Assembly: GCF_002102355.1 (NCBI RefSeq)
Contig: NZ_LQPT01000101.1
Coordinates: 124,001 to 188,000, forward strand
Reading direction: 5' to 3'
DNA length: 64,000 bases
Source: Mycobacterium sherrisii
GTDB lineage: Bacteria > Actinomycetota > Actinomycetes > Mycobacteriales > Mycobacteriaceae
The translations under genes were made by a program, and so were the position numbers. The notes beneath the pieces were generated by a model that was given only the letters and a program-made list of their open reading frames with translations, searched no databases and was not told the DNA's origin. Below, piece after piece: positions 36,607 to 46,919 of the stretch; position 1 is the stretch's first letter, and each line of letters begins with the position of its first letter.

Positions 36607-39260
36607 TGCAGCCCGGCCAGCCTGGCGTTGATGCGCTCGGTCTCCTCCTGCGCCAGCCGCTGTCGGTCGCGGATCTTGGCGACGACGTTCTGCGGCGCCT
36701 TGGCCAAGAAGTCCTCATTGGCCAACTTTGCTGCGGTAGAAGCCAATTCCTTCTGTGCCGCCGCCAAGTCCTTCTCCAGCCGGCGCCGCTCGGCGGCCAC
36801 GTCGATAGTGCCCGAGGTGTCGAGTTCGACGACGACGGTGCCACCGCTGAGCCGGACTTCCAGGGACACCGAAGCGCCGAACTGCGGTCCCGGCGCGGTA
36901 AGCCAGGCCAGCGAGGTCACCGCCGCGACCTGAGTGCTCAGGTCGCACTCTTCGACACCGGCCAGCCGGGCCGGCACCTTTTGCCGGTCGGCCAGGCCCT
37001 GGTCGCTACGGAATCTGCGGATCTCGGTCACCAACCGCCGCATGTCGGTGATTCGTTGCGTGGCAACGGGGTCCAATTCAATTCCGGACGGCTTCGGCCA
37101 GTCGGCAATGACCAGTGATTCTTCGTCGGTCAATCCCTGCCATAGCGCTTCGGTGACGAACGGGATCACCGGGTGCAGCAACCGCAGCAGCGTGTCCAAC
37201 GTCGCGGCCAACACCGCGGTGGTTCCGGTGAGCCCTTCGGCCAGTTGCGTTTTGGCCAGTTCGACGTACCAGTCGCAAAATTCGTCCCAGGCGAAGTGGT
37301 AAAGCGCCTCACAGGCACGGCTGAACTCGTAGCCGTCAAACGCCGAATCTGCTTCGGCGCGAACTTCTTCCAACCTTCCCAGGATCCATCGATCCGCGTC
37401 GGTCAGCTCGGAGGCCGGCGGCAAGGTCGTTTCTGGGCGCCATTGCGCGCCGTTGAGCAACGCGAATCGGGTGGCGTTGAACAGCTTGGTGCAAAAGTTG
37501 CGCGAGGCCCGGACGTGGTCCTCGCCGACGGACAGGTCGCCGCCGGGACTGGCGCCGCGGGCCAGGGTGAACCGCAGCGCGTCGGCCCCGAACAGCTCCA
37601 CCCAGTCCAGCGGATCGATGACGTTGCCCTTGGACTTGCTCATCTTGCGACCGAACTCGTCGCGGATCAGTCCGTGCAGGAAAACGTCGGTGAACGGGAC
37701 CTGCGGCTTGCGGGCGCCGTCGAGGGTGATCGCGTCATCACCGCCGACGAAGGTGCCGAACATCATCATGCGCGCCACCCAGAAAAACAGGATGTCGTAC
37801 CCGGTGACCAAAACGCTTGTCGGATAGAACTTTTCGAGTTCGGGCGTCCGTTCCGGCCAGCCCAGTGTGGAGAATGGCCACAACCCCGAGGAGAACCAGG
37901 TGTCCAGCACGTCGGGGTCCTGCTCCCAGCCCTCGGGTGGCGTCTCGTCGGGCCCGACGCAGCGCTGTTCGCCGTCGGGGCCGTACCAGATGGGGATGCG
38001 GTGGCCCCACCACAGCTGCCGCGAGATGCACCAGTCGTGCATGTTGTCCACCCACGCAAACCAGCGGGGCTCAAGGCTGGCCGGGTGAATCACGGTGTCG
38101 CCGTTGCGCACCGCGTCGCCGGCGGCCTTGGCCAGCGATTCCACCCGCACCCACCACTGCAGTGACAGTCGCGGCTCGATCGCTTCACCACTGCGCTCGG
38201 AGTGCCCGACGCTGTGCAGATAGGGCCGCTTCTCGGCGACGACGCGGCCCTGCGCGGCCAGCTCCTCGCGCACGGCGACCCGTGCCTCGAATCGGTCCAT
38301 GCCGTCGAATCGCGTTCCGGTGTCCACGATTCGGCCCTTGGTGTCCATGATCGAGATCATCGGAAGCTGGTGGCGCAGCCCGATCTCGAAGTCGTTCGGG
38401 TCGTGCGCGGGCGTGACTTTCACTGCACCGGTGCCGAATTCGGGGTCGACGTGCTCGTCGGCGACGATGATGAGCTGCCGGTCGAGGAAGGGGTGCGGCA
38501 GGGCGGCGCCAACCAGGTGCCGATAGCGTTCGTCGTCGGGGTGCACTGCGATGGCGGTGTCTCCCAACATCGTTTCCACGCGGGTGGTGGCGACGACGAT
38601 GTGCGGTTGGGAGTCGTCCAGCGAGCCGTACCGGAACGACACCAGTTCGCCCTCGACCTCGTCGTAGGTGACCTCGATGTCCGACAGCGCGGTCTCGAGC
38701 ACGGGCGACCAGTTCACCAGCCGTTCGGCCCGGTAGATCAGACCCGCGTCGTACAGGCGCTTGAAGATCGTCCGCACCGCCCGTGACAGACCCTCGTCCA
38801 TGGTGAACCGGTCCCGGTCCCAGTCGACCCCATCGCCGAGCCGGCGCATCTGCCCGCTGATCGCGCCGCCGGATTCGCGTTTCCAATCCCAGACCTTTTC
38901 GATGAACAGCTCGCGGCCGAACTCCTCTTTGGTCTTGCCGTCGACGGCGAGCTGCCGTTCCACCACACTCTGGGTCGCGATGCCGGCGTGATCCATGCCG
39001 GGCTGCCACAACACCTCATAACCCTGCATGCGTTTGCGCCGGGTCAGGGCATCCATCATGGTGTGTTCCAGTGCGTGGCCCATGTGCAGGCTGCCGGTGA
39101 CGTTCGGCGGCGGCAGCACGATCGAGTAGCCCGGTTTGGAGCTGGTCGGGTCCGCCTTGAAGTAGCCCGCGTCCACCCAGCGTTGATAGATCGTGGTCTC
39201 CATCGCACCGGGATCCCACGACTTGGGCAGCTCGGCGGCGGAGTTGGGGCTGGCGGTCAC
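36603..39260 (-). CDS. valS: Valyl-tRNA synthetase
   Basis: 885-residue class I aminoacyl-tRNA synthetase. HIGH motif in [23 protein letters not shown] in [17 protein letters not shown]1 editing domain (about 190-350), anticodon-binding domain, and a C-terminal coiled coil arm ([20 protein letters not shown]). GTG at 39260 is 6 bases after the -10 TAGAAT, indicating a leaderless mRNA. First gene of valS-folC-DUF4233. Confidence 0.97.
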   Translation of the reverse strand: MTASPNSAAELPKSWDPGAMETTIYQRWVDAGYFKADPTSSKPGYSIVLPPPNVTGSLHMGHALEHTMMDALTRRKRMQGYEVLWQPGMDHAGIATQSVVERQLAVDGKTKEEFGRELFIEKVWDWKRESGGAISGQMRRLGDGVDWDRDRFTMDEGLSRAVRTIFKRLYDAGLIYRAERLVNWSPVLETALSDIEVTYDEVEGELVSFRYGSLDDSQPHIVVATTRVETMLGDTAIAVHPDDERYRHLVGAALPHPFLDRQLIIVADEHVDPEFGTGAVKVTPAHDPNDFEIGLRHQLPMISIMDTKGRIVDTGTRFDGMDRFEARVAVREELAAQGRVVAEKRPYLHSVGHSERSGEAIEPRLSLQWWVRVESLAKAAGDAVRNGDTVIHPASLEPRWFAWVDNMHDWCISRQLWWGHRIPIWYGPDGEQRCVGPDETPPEGWEQDPDVLDTWFSSGLWPFSTLGWPERTPELEKFYPTSVLVTGYDILFFWVARMMMFGTFVGGDDAITLDGARKPQVPFTDVFLHGLIRDEFGRKMSKSKGNVIDPLDWVELFGADALRFTLARGASPGGDLSVGEDHVRASRNFCTKLFNATRFALLNGAQWRPETTLPPASELTDADRWILGRLEEVRAEADSAFDGYEFSRACEALYHFAWDEFCDWYVELAKTQLAEGLTGTTAVLAATLDTLLRLLHPVIPFVTEALWQGLTDEESLVIADWPKPSGIELDPVATQRITDMRRLVTEIRRFRSDQGLADRQKVPARLAGVEECDLSTQVAAVTSLAWLTAPGPQFGASVSLEVRLSGGTVVVELDTSGTIDVAAERRRLEKDLAAAQKELASTAAKLANEDFLAKAPQNVVAKIRDRQRLAQEETERINARLAGLQ

Positions 39261-39266
39261 CGGTCA

Positions 39267-39272
39267 ATTCTA
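39267..39272 (-). promoter_or_regulatory. -10 element for leaderless valS
   Basis: TAGAAT on the minus strand, 6 bases before the GTG at 39260. Confidence 0.55.
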
Positions 39273-39345
39273 GGAAGCCGCACCTGGCCGTCTGTAAGCG
39301 CCCGAACCGGCGTGGGCTCGGTCACTCGCGGTTCGGCCGCCGCGC

Positions 39346-39951
39346 TCAGGGAATCGTCAGCACCTGACCGGGATGAATCAGGTCGGGATCGGCGACGCCG
39401 CTGGCGTCGGCGATCACCTGATACCTGCTGCCATCACCGTAGAAGCGTTCGGCGATCGCCCACATGGTGTCGCCGGACGCGACGGTGTAGGTACGCGGCG
39501 TGGGCGCAGCGGGGGCCTCCCCGGCCGGTTCCGGCGGGGGTTCGTCGACGGGTTGGCCAGGGCCGGCAGTCATGCCGCCGGCACCCGGTTCCGGAGCGGG
39601 CGCCGGCGGGGGCGGGCCGTCGGTCTGCGTATTGGTCGCCCACGCCGGGCCGTCGGCTGCGTAGAGCACCAGATTGCCGTCGTCCTGAAGCACCAGCCGG
39701 ACGTCCTTCTTGCCCTGCGTGTCGGTGTGCCAGACCGGCTTGTCCGGGAGGTACAGCACGAAGTTGCCGTCGGACTGCAGTTCGGCGCGCGTCACATCCT
39801 GACCATTGGTCGCACTCGCCCACAACGCTTCGCCTCGCGCGGCCAGCACCAGGTTCCCGTCGTCTTGAAGGGTGAGGGTGTAGGCGCCATTGTTCGAGGC
39901 GAGCGATTGTCCACGCTCCAGCTTTTGTCCTTGGGTCAGCGTGTCTGACAT
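39346..39951 (-). CDS. Bulb-lectin (mannose-binding type) protein with C-terminal LysM domain
   Basis: 201-residue protein with a monocot-type mannose-binding lectin domain (about 1-110) carrying three repeats of the QDDGNLVLY sugar-site motif (LQDDGNLVLAARG, LQSDGNFVLYLPD, LQDDGNLVLYAAD), a Pro-rich linker (112-150) and a C-terminal LysM domain (YTVASGDTMWAIAERFYGDG, QVIADASGVADPDLIHPGQV). The first site is degenerate (VLAA). No signal peptide, so export would need a non-classical route. A similar lectin with LysM is known in M. smegmatis. Start ATG at 39951 follows GAGAGGAA. It lies in a single-gene slot between valS and the Rv2449c homologue. Confidence 0.88.
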   Translation of the reverse strand: MSDTLTQGQKLERGQSLASNNGAYTLTLQDDGNLVLAARGEALWASATNGQDVTRAELQSDGNFVLYLPDKPVWHTDTQGKKDVRLVLQDDGNLVLYAADGPAWATNTQTDGPPPPAPAPEPGAGGMTAGPGQPVDEPPPEPAGEAPAAPTPRTYTVASGDTMWAIAERFYGDGSRYQVIADASGVADPDLIHPGQVLTIP

Positions 39952-40056
39952 GGCTTCCTCTCGTCATCGCACCGATGTCGGTCCGAGATGGCATACCCCC
40001 TCGAGGCCGCCGGAATCATCGGAACCAGATCGAACGAAAACTGTTGCGGCAGCGGC

Positions 40057-41313
40057 TTAGTCCAGCCGATCCGTCCGCAGCGACACACCCGCGGCCGGCA
40101 ACCTGGTCAGCAATACGTCACCCATTGCGGCCGCGGGCGTCAGCACCCCGTGCAAGTCCGGGAGTTTGTCGCGGTCCAGCGCCAGGGCCAAGCCGCACTC
40201 CCCCAGCAGCACCGAGGTCGCTTGGTAGCCCGGGTCGCCCCGCTGCTCCATCCTGGCCACGTAGCGCGCCCCGGTGGTCGTGGTGGTGTAGGTCTCCAAC
40301 CGGTAGTAGCCGCGCTCTCGCACCCGCGGACTCGGGCCGGTGCCGGATTTGGGCAGGATGCGCTCTATCAGCGGCCGCGGCAGCAGCCGGGCGTAACGGC
40401 TGCCCAGCTCGAACGACGCGTTACCGACCCCGGCCACCAGGATCGATGCCGCCGCGGCCAACGGCGAGGAGCCGACGCTCATGTGTTCGCTGTACCGGAA
40501 CCGCCGGCCATAGGACCAGTCGAGTAATGCGTTGCTGCGCCGCACAATTCGGGTGTTGATCGGGGCCATCAAAAAACCGGCGGTCCAGGCGCCGTCGAGC
40601 TCGGGCGCGATGTAGCGGCCACGCCGCCAGGGCAGGTCGGGCTGGCGGCCCAGCTCGGGTTCGGCGCCGCGATCGGGGCTCAGCGTGTAGGGATCGGCCA
40701 GGCACCGGCGAAGTTCCGAATCGCTGGACGCCGCGCGCAGCACCCCCACCAATGAGGCCACCGTCCCGCCGGAGACCCCACCGAACAGCGAGCGCAGCAC
40801 GAAATGGGTGTCGCCGAGTTCGCCCGTACCATCGTCGCGCGCCGCGCGATAGAGGGCATACACCGACATGTCGGAGGGGACCGAATCGAATCCGCAGCAG
40901 TGTACGATCCGGGCGCCGGTGTCGTTGGCTTGTTTGTGATACCGGTCGATCGCCGCGCGGATGAAATTCGCCTCACCGGTCAGGTCCGCGTAGTCGGTAC
41001 CCGCCGCGGCGCACGCGGCCACCAGCGGCAGCCCGTACCGGGCGTAGGGCCCCACCGTCGTGACGACGACCTGGGCACGGGCGGCCATCTCATTCAACGT
41101 GGACGGCGACGACGCGTCGGCGATCAGCACGGGCCAGGACTGCGCGGCCGGAGCTAGCCTGTCGCGCACGGCCCGCAGCCGCTGCGCAGAGCGTCCGGCC
41201 AGGGCGATGCGCGCGCCGGTGCCGGCGCGGGCCAAGTATTTAGCGGTGAGCTGGCCGACGAAACCGGTCGCCCCATAAACCACGATGTCGAATTCACGCC
41301 CCGTCGCGGTCAT
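40057..41313 (-). CDS. Saccharopine dehydrogenase-like/trans-acting enoyl reductase family protein (Rv2449c-like)
   Basis: 418-residue protein with an N-terminal Rossmann NAD(P) motif (DIVVYGATGFVGQLTAKYLA) and family blocks VVTTVGPYARYGLPLVAACA, YADLTGEANFIRAAID and CCGFDSVPSDMSVY. In M. tuberculosis the related Rv2953 is a trans-acting enoyl reductase for phthiocerol and glycolipid synthesis; Rv2449c itself has no proven function. Single-gene unit, opposite to nothing nearby. Start ATG at 41313. Confidence 0.88.
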   Translation of the reverse strand: MTATGREFDIVVYGATGFVGQLTAKYLARAGTGARIALAGRSAQRLRAVRDRLAPAAQSWPVLIADASSPSTLNEMAARAQVVVTTVGPYARYGLPLVAACAAAGTDYADLTGEANFIRAAIDRYHKQANDTGARIVHCCGFDSVPSDMSVYALYRAARDDGTGELGDTHFVLRSLFGGVSGGTVASLVGVLRAASSDSELRRCLADPYTLSPDRGAEPELGRQPDLPWRRGRYIAPELDGAWTAGFLMAPINTRIVRRSNALLDWSYGRRFRYSEHMSVGSSPLAAAASILVAGVGNASFELGSRYARLLPRPLIERILPKSGTGPSPRVRERGYYRLETYTTTTTGARYVARMEQRGDPGYQATSVLLGECGLALALDRDKLPDLHGVLTPAAAMGDVLLTRLPAAGVSLRTDRLD

Positions 41314-41399
41314 CGTCGCGACGGTACCGGATGGTCAGCCGCGTCCGGCGGGCCCGCGCGCCGAGCGACGCCCTGCGCCTTGGCGCTGTGCGATGAACA

Positions 41400-41452
41400 G
41401 GAAATGCCGGGCACCAGGCCCGGCATTTCCCTGCGACGGCAGCGCTGCCGTC
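41400..41452. terminator. Two strong hairpins after rpfE
   Basis: A 13-bp perfect stem with a 5-base loop (41400-41430, arms GGAAATGCCGGGC and its complement) and, nearer the stop codon, an 18-bp palindrome (41435-41452, GACGGCAG-CG-CTGCCGTC). Placed between the rpfE stop (41465) and the next gene; a bidirectional terminator is the simplest reading. Confidence 0.7.
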
Positions 41453-41464
41453 GATGGCGGTCGG

Positions 41465-42067
<603 letters not shown>

Positions 42068-42191
42068 TCATCTTCGACACGCGGCTATCTCGAGACGATA
42101 ACGAACAGATCACGGCACGCATTACCGAATATTTCTGCAGGTCACGCCTCACTTTTCCGTAGGCAATCGCAAGTCAAGATCCGCACCCGAT

Positions 42192-42230
42192 CGTGACCCG
42201 AATCACGCAGTTTTTGTGACGCGGGCCACC
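42192..42230. promoter_or_regulatory. Crp-type binding sites upstream of rpfE
   Basis: CGTGA-N6-TCACG at 42192-42207 matches the cAMP-receptor consensus TGTGA-N6-TCACA at 8 of 10 positions and is palindromic; a second weaker half-site TGTGA-N6-CCACC is at 42215-42230. About 390 bases upstream of the rpfE start. Known Crp control of rpfA in M. tuberculosis makes this plausible. Confidence 0.5.
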
Positions 42231-42887
42231 GATTTTGCACGTTTAGAAACCTGCCTTGACGATCTGTACGCCGCCACGTGGCGCCGAGCCGGGGGTCGGC
42301 TGTCGAGCTGTTGCCGTCACCGGTCCGCGCGCTGCGAGATTCTTCCTACCAACCCGAAGACGTTCTGCTGCAAAATGATTCGTGACAACACCGCGCTGAT
42401 TCCGAGATCCCCTTATGCACAACTAGTTAACACGTCGCACAAAGACCTGGACAAATGTGTCCACGAGTTACCAAGCGCTGCAACGCGTTTGCAAACACGG
42501 TGCCGCGAAGTCCACACCTCGCTACCGAAACGGCACCCAAGGGTCTGGGGCCCACCGGCACCCGCCTCGGTCCCAGTTTGCGCCGGAAAATTTGCCGAGA
42601 GAATGCGTATTGGGCGTTATACGCAAGCGCCGCCGGCCGTTCCGGAGGAAAACGTACTAGCACAGCCATCGCGGGAAGCCGAAATTCCGTCTGCTCCAAT
42701 GTCATACGCTCTCGGATTCCAGCCGATGCAAAATACCGGGCGCGGCCCGACCCACATTGTCCGGTTAAAGTAGCGAAAAAAATACAATTACCATTTACTT
42801 AGCCAGGCCGCACAATTACGTCGCCAACCATGAATAGTTCGCGATCCGCCACGCAATTACCCTAACGACGGTCGAAGCGCGGGGCTC
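42231..42887. other. Non-coding stretch between the rpfE regulatory region and mobA
   Basis: About 650 bases with lower G+C than surroundings and no family match in any frame. A 185-residue plus-strand frame (42216-42773) lacks coding character. CAATTAC occurs three times near the mobA end (42785-42791, 42813-42819, 42854-42860) in AT-rich sequence. Might be the residue of the small genes (Rv2451, Rv2452c) found here in M. tuberculosis. Confidence 0.5.
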
Positions 42888-43481
42888 TCAGGCGCCCGGA
42901 CGCACCAGCGCACGAAACTCGGCGTCGGTGTTGACATTGGTCAATGGGCGCGTATCCGGCAGGACGATCTGCTGCGCATCGGACGCGTCGATCAGCGCGC
43001 TCATCTTGCGCTCGCCGGCGGCGACCAGCGCGTCAATCCGATCGGCCAGCTCGGTCCGGTACACCGCGGCAAGGTAGTGGCTGCGACCGTCCCACGGCAG
43101 CACCACTTCGGCATCGGTCTTGGTCGCGAGCTGCATCAGTTGATCGACGAGTTCGGCTGTCAGCAGTGGCATATCGACCGCGCAGACGAAGGCGTACCGT
43201 GCGCCGGCCTCCACCGCGGCGCGCAATCCCCGTCCGGTGGCGGGCAGCGGTCCCAGCCCCTGAATCTCGTCACGGATCACCCGCGCGGTCAGATGAGGCA
43301 GCGGTTGGCCCGGTGCGGCCACGACGAAGACCGGATCGCAGCGCTGCGCGAGAACCCCGGCGACGAACTCGACCATTGTGGCCGCCCCATCCGGACCCGG
43401 CAAAGTGGCCTTGTCGCGGCCCATGCGTCGCGATTCGCCCCCGGCAAGTACTACCCCGGCCAACGACACCGCATCGGTCAC
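42888..43481 (-). CDS. mobA: Molybdenum cofactor guanylyltransferase
   Basis: 197-residue nucleotidyltransferase MobA, which links GMP to molybdopterin to form the bis-MGD cofactor. GTP-binding [21 protein letters not shown] at residues 6-26, [11 protein letters not shown] and [15 protein letters not shown]. Immediately downstream of korB (13-base gap), so probably part of the korA-korB-mobA transcript. Confidence 0.92.
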   Translation of the reverse strand: MTDAVSLAGVVLAGGESRRMGRDKATLPGPDGAATMVEFVAGVLAQRCDPVFVVAAPGQPLPHLTARVIRDEIQGLGPLPATGRGLRAAVEAGARYAFVCAVDMPLLTAELVDQLMQLATKTDAEVVLPWDGRSHYLAAVYRTELADRIDALVAAGERKMSALIDASDAQQIVLPDTRPLTNVNTDAEFRALVRPGA

Positions 43482-43493
43482 GGCCTCAGCCCC

Positions 43494-44597
43494 CTAGTCG
43501 ACGGTCCAGGTGTCGCGCCCGCGCAACAACGATTGGAGGGCGGCGGCGTCGAATGGGGTCGACGACCGGGCCGCGGCGACCTGGGCGCGGGCAGCGTCGT
43601 CATAGGTGGGCCGGGTGATATCCCGGAAGATCCCTAGCACGGTGTGATCCAGGTTCTGCTCCGAAAGCCGCGACAGGGCGAACGCGTACGCGGAGTTGTC
43701 GGCGTGCGCGTCGTGCTTGACGATCTCGTCGACCGCCACGTCGGCAGTCTTGGCCACCTCGAGGCTGAAGCCGGACTTCACCACGCAGTATTCGCCGTTG
43801 GCGCCGAACACAATTGGCTCGCCGTGCCGGACGTTGATCACCCGGTCCTCGGCGCCCTCCTTGCGCAGCGCGTCGAACGAACCGTCGTTGAAGATCGGGC
43901 AATCCTGCAGGATCTCGACCACTGCGGCGCCACGGTGCTCGGCCGCGCCGCGCAGCACCTCGGTCAGCCCGGCCCGGTCGGAGTCAAGTGCCCGGCCGAC
44001 AAAGGTCGCCTCGGCGCCCAGCGCCAGCGAGACCGGGTTGAACGGATGGTCCAGCGACCCCATCGGCGTCGACTTGGTGATCTTGCCAACCTCGGACGTC
44101 GGCGAATACTGGCCCTTGGTCAACCCGTAGATCCTGTTGTTGAACAACAGGATCGTGATGTTGACGTTGCGGCGCAGCGCGTGGATCAGGTGATTACCGC
44201 CGATCGACAGCGCGTCGCCGTCGCCGGTGACCACCCACACCGACAGGTCCTCGCGGGCCAGCGCCAAACCGGTGGCGATCGCCGGGGCGCGACCGTGGAT
44301 CGAGTGAAACCCGTAGGTCTCCAGGTAGTACGGGAACCGGCTGGAGCAGCCGATCCCGCTGACGAAGACGATGTTCTCCCGGCGCAGCCCCAGCTCCGGC
44401 AGGAAGTTGCGGATGGTGTTGAGGATGACGTAGTCGCCACAGCCCGGGCACCAGCGCACCTCTTGGTCGCTGGTGAAGTCCTTACTCTTCTGCGGCTGAT
44501 CCTCTGGGGTCAACGCGGGCACGCCGTCGTTCTTTTTCAGCCTCGGCGTCAACCCGAGGTCCGTGCCCGCCAGGTCGCCAGCAATCCCACTCGTCAT
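43494..44597 (-). CDS. korB: 2-oxoglutarate:ferredoxin oxidoreductase, beta subunit
   Basis: 367-residue TPP-dependent beta subunit. CPGCGDYVILN cluster ligands near residue 50, TPP motif VVTGDGDALSIGGNHLIHAL with NITILLFNNRIYGLTKGQYS, and VEILQDCPIFNDGSF. With KorA it decarboxylates 2-oxoglutarate to succinyl-CoA and reduces ferredoxin, an oxygen-tolerant bypass of the 2-oxoglutarate dehydrogenase complex in mycobacteria. Start overlaps the korA stop (ATGA). Confidence 0.95.
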   Translation of the reverse strand: MTSGIAGDLAGTDLGLTPRLKKNDGVPALTPEDQPQKSKDFTSDQEVRWCPGCGDYVILNTIRNFLPELGLRRENIVFVSGIGCSSRFPYYLETYGFHSIHGRAPAIATGLALAREDLSVWVVTGDGDALSIGGNHLIHALRRNVNITILLFNNRIYGLTKGQYSPTSEVGKITKSTPMGSLDHPFNPVSLALGAEATFVGRALDSDRAGLTEVLRGAAEHRGAAVVEILQDCPIFNDGSFDALRKEGAEDRVINVRHGEPIVFGANGEYCVVKSGFSLEVAKTADVAVDEIVKHDAHADNSAYAFALSRLSEQNLDHTVLGIFRDITRPTYDDAARAQVAAARSSTPFDAAALQSLLRGRDTWTVD

Positions 44598-46546
44598 GCG
44601 TTAGCTCCCGCTCCAACCGTTGCTGCCGCCATTCTGGCGACCATCGTCTTGTCTTGCTCGATCTCGGCCAGCGTTCCCGCCAACGCCGCCCGAATCACCC
44701 GCCCGATTTCGTCGGCGAGGAACGCGATGCCCTGCACCTTGGAGACCGACTGCACGTCGACCAGATATTTGCTGCGCAGCAGCATCGCGAGCTGACCCAG
44801 GTTCATCTCCGGCGCCACCACCCGCGGGTACCGGCGCAGCACATCGCCGAGGTTGGCCGGGAATGGGTTCAGGTAGCGCAGCTGGGCGTGCGCGACCTTG
44901 ATGCCCTTGCGCCGCGCGCGCCGGCAGGCCTCGCCGATCGGACCGTAGGAGCTACCCCAGCCGATCAGCAGCAATTCGGCGTCGCCCGTCGGGTCGTCGA
45001 CCTCGAGATCGGGAACCTTGATTCCGTCGATCTTGGCCTGACGCAACCGCACCATGAGGTCGTGGTTGACCGGCTCGTAGGAAATGTTGCCGGAGCCGTT
45101 CGCAGCCTCGAGGCCGCCGATACGGTGTTCCAGACCCGGCGTGCCCGGCACGGCGAACTGGCGAGCCAGCGTCTCCGGGTCGCGCGCATACGGCTGAAAC
45201 GGTTCGTCCGGCTTGGCGAAGGCGTGCGTAATCGGCTGCAGCGACGAGACATCCGGGATCTGCCACGGCTCCGAGCCGTTGGCGATCGCGCCGTCGGACA
45301 GCACGATCACCGGGGTGTGGTAGGACACCGCGATGCGCGCCGCCTCGATGGCGGTTTCGAAGCAGTCGGACGGCGACTTGGGCGCCACCACCGCCACCGG
45401 CGACTCGCCGTTGCGGCCGAACAGCGCCTGCAGCAGGTCGGCCTGCTCGGTCTTGGTCGGTAGCCCGGTCGACGGGCCGCCGCGTTGCACATCGATGACC
45501 AGCAGCGGCAGCTCGGTCATCACCGCCAGTCCGAGGGCCTCGGACTTCAATGAGATGCCCGGGCCGGAGGTGCTGGTGACTCCCAGTGCGCCGCCGTAGG
45601 AAGCGCCGATCGCGGCGCAGACGCCACCGATCTCGTCCTCGGCCTGGAAGGTGATGACGTTGAAGTTCTTGTGCCGGGACAGCTCGTGCAGGATGTCCGA
45701 GGCCGGCGTGATCGGGTAGCTGCCGAGCACGACCGGGATGTTGGCGAGCTGACCGGCCGCGACGATGCCGTAGGCCAGCGCGGTGTTGCCGGAGATCTGC
45801 CGGTACTCGCCCGGCGGCAGGGTCGCCCGCGACACCTCGTAGGTGGTGCCGAAAGCCTCGGTGGTTTCGCCGTAGTTCCAGCCCGCCTTCAGGGCGAGCA
45901 CGTTGGCTTCGGCGACGTCGGGCTTGCGGACGAACTTCTCCCGGATGAAGTTTTCGCTGGTCTGGATCGGTCGTCCGTACATCCACGACAACAGACCGAG
46001 GGCGAACATGTTCTTGGCCCGCTGGCCGTCTTTCTTGGACGCGCCGATCGCCTCGACGGCCCCCAGCGTGAGCGTGGTCATCGCGACGGAATGCACGACG
46101 TAGTCGGACAGCTCCCCGGTTTCCAGCGGGTTGGCTACATAGCCGACCTTCGTCAGGTTGCGTTTGGTGAATTCGTCGGAGTTCGCGATCACCATTCCGC
46201 CGCGGGGCAGATCGCCGATGTTGGCCTTCAACGCGGCCGGATTCATGGCAACCAGTACGTCCGGCCGGTCACCGGCCGTCAGGATGTCGTAGTCGGCGAT
46301 TTGAATCTGGAAGGACGAGACACCGGGCAAAGTGCCTGCAGGGGCCCGAATTTCGGCGGGGTAGTTCGGCTGCGTGGCGAGGTCGTTACCGAAAAGCGCT
46401 GCCTCCGAGGTGAACCGGTCACCGGTCAGCTGCATACCGTCGCCGGAGTCGCCGGCAAACCGGATGACTACTTGCTCCAGGCGCTGACGGTCCGACGCGC
46501 CGTTGTGATGAGATTCAGATCCGGCTCCGCTGCCGTTCGGATCCAC
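44594..46546 (-). CDS. korA: 2-oxoglutarate:ferredoxin oxidoreductase, fused gamma-alpha subunit
   Basis: About 650 residues. Gamma domain first (VVIRFAGDSGDGMQLTGDRF, FPAEIRAPAGTLPGVSSFQ-like region), then the alpha PYR-type domain (LAYGIVAAGQLANIPVVLGS, FQAEDEIGGVCAAIGASYGG, VTSTSGPGISLKSEALGLAV) and a C-terminal swivel domain (VVAPEMNLGQLAMLLRSKYL). GTG at 46546, preceded by GAGAGGCGGAGAC, gives a length close to the 653-residue M. tuberculosis protein; ATG at 46561 is an alternative. Forms an operon with korB and mobA. Confidence 0.94.
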   Translation of the reverse strand: MDPNGSGAGSESHHNGASDRQRLEQVVIRFAGDSGDGMQLTGDRFTSEAALFGNDLATQPNYPAEIRAPAGTLPGVSSFQIQIADYDILTAGDRPDVLVAMNPAALKANIGDLPRGGMVIANSDEFTKRNLTKVGYVANPLETGELSDYVVHSVAMTTLTLGAVEAIGASKKDGQRAKNMFALGLLSWMYGRPIQTSENFIREKFVRKPDVAEANVLALKAGWNYGETTEAFGTTYEVSRATLPPGEYRQISGNTALAYGIVAAGQLANIPVVLGSYPITPASDILHELSRHKNFNVITFQAEDEIGGVCAAIGASYGGALGVTSTSGPGISLKSEALGLAVMTELPLLVIDVQRGGPSTGLPTKTEQADLLQALFGRNGESPVAVVAPKSPSDCFETAIEAARIAVSYHTPVIVLSDGAIANGSEPWQIPDVSSLQPITHAFAKPDEPFQPYARDPETLARQFAVPGTPGLEHRIGGLEAANGSGNISYEPVNHDLMVRLRQAKIDGIKVPDLEVDDPTGDAELLLIGWGSSYGPIGEACRRARRKGIKVAHAQLRYLNPFPANLGDVLRRYPRVVAPEMNLGQLAMLLRSKYLVDVQSVSKVQGIAFLADEIGRVIRAALAGTLAEIEQDKTMVARMAAATVGAGANA

Positions 46547-46807
46547 GTCTCCGCCTCTCATTGATCGACCGGGCAGGCACACTGCCAAAGTTTCAGGTTA
46601 CGCGCCGTTTTGTTGCTCCCCAGCCCCATGCGATTTGCATGAGACTGGCAGTACCAATTATGGCACTGGTCATCAGGTCAAATGAACGTCCGACGCCGCG
46701 CGTCCTTAGGGTTATCTTAGGCAAAATGCGTGTTCAGCACGTGCTACTGACGAGTACGGCACGAAACTGTGGTGTTGGTCACGTAGTGTGGCAAATTCGC
46801 CCAGCCC
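46547..46807. other. korA upstream region
   Basis: About 260 bases between korA and the clpX-side repeats, with no gene. It should hold the korAB promoter; I see no confident -35/-10 pair or operator. Confidence 0.4.
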
Positions 46808-46919
46808 GGCCAGCCCGATTGCCTGACTCCTCAACGCGGCACCCGCCGCTTGATCGTCGTCAGGCCAGCCCGATTGCCTGACTCCTCAACGCGGCACCCG
46901 CCGCTTGATCGTCGTCAGG
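46808..46919. repeat. 55-bp tandem duplication spanning the clpX stop codon
   Basis: Two exact 55-bp copies (46808-46862 and 46863-46917) followed by the first bases of a third. Each unit contains an inverted repeat GCCTGAC...GTCAGGC with an inner GCGG...CCGC stem, so each transcribed copy can fold. The clpX stop codon lies at the end of the second copy. Could be a strain-variable locus (VNTR) that also serves as tandem terminator. Confidence 0.8.

Noticed and set aside
42216-42773. Plus-strand 185-residue frame in the rpfE-mobA gap
   Set aside because: Cys/Arg/Pro-rich, no ribosome binding site, no family likeness and low GC at third positions compared with neighbours.
46808-46919. MIRU element at the end of clpX
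   Set aside because: Length (55 bp) and position are similar but the core GACGATGCAGAGCG is not preserved, so it is kept only as a tandem repeat.
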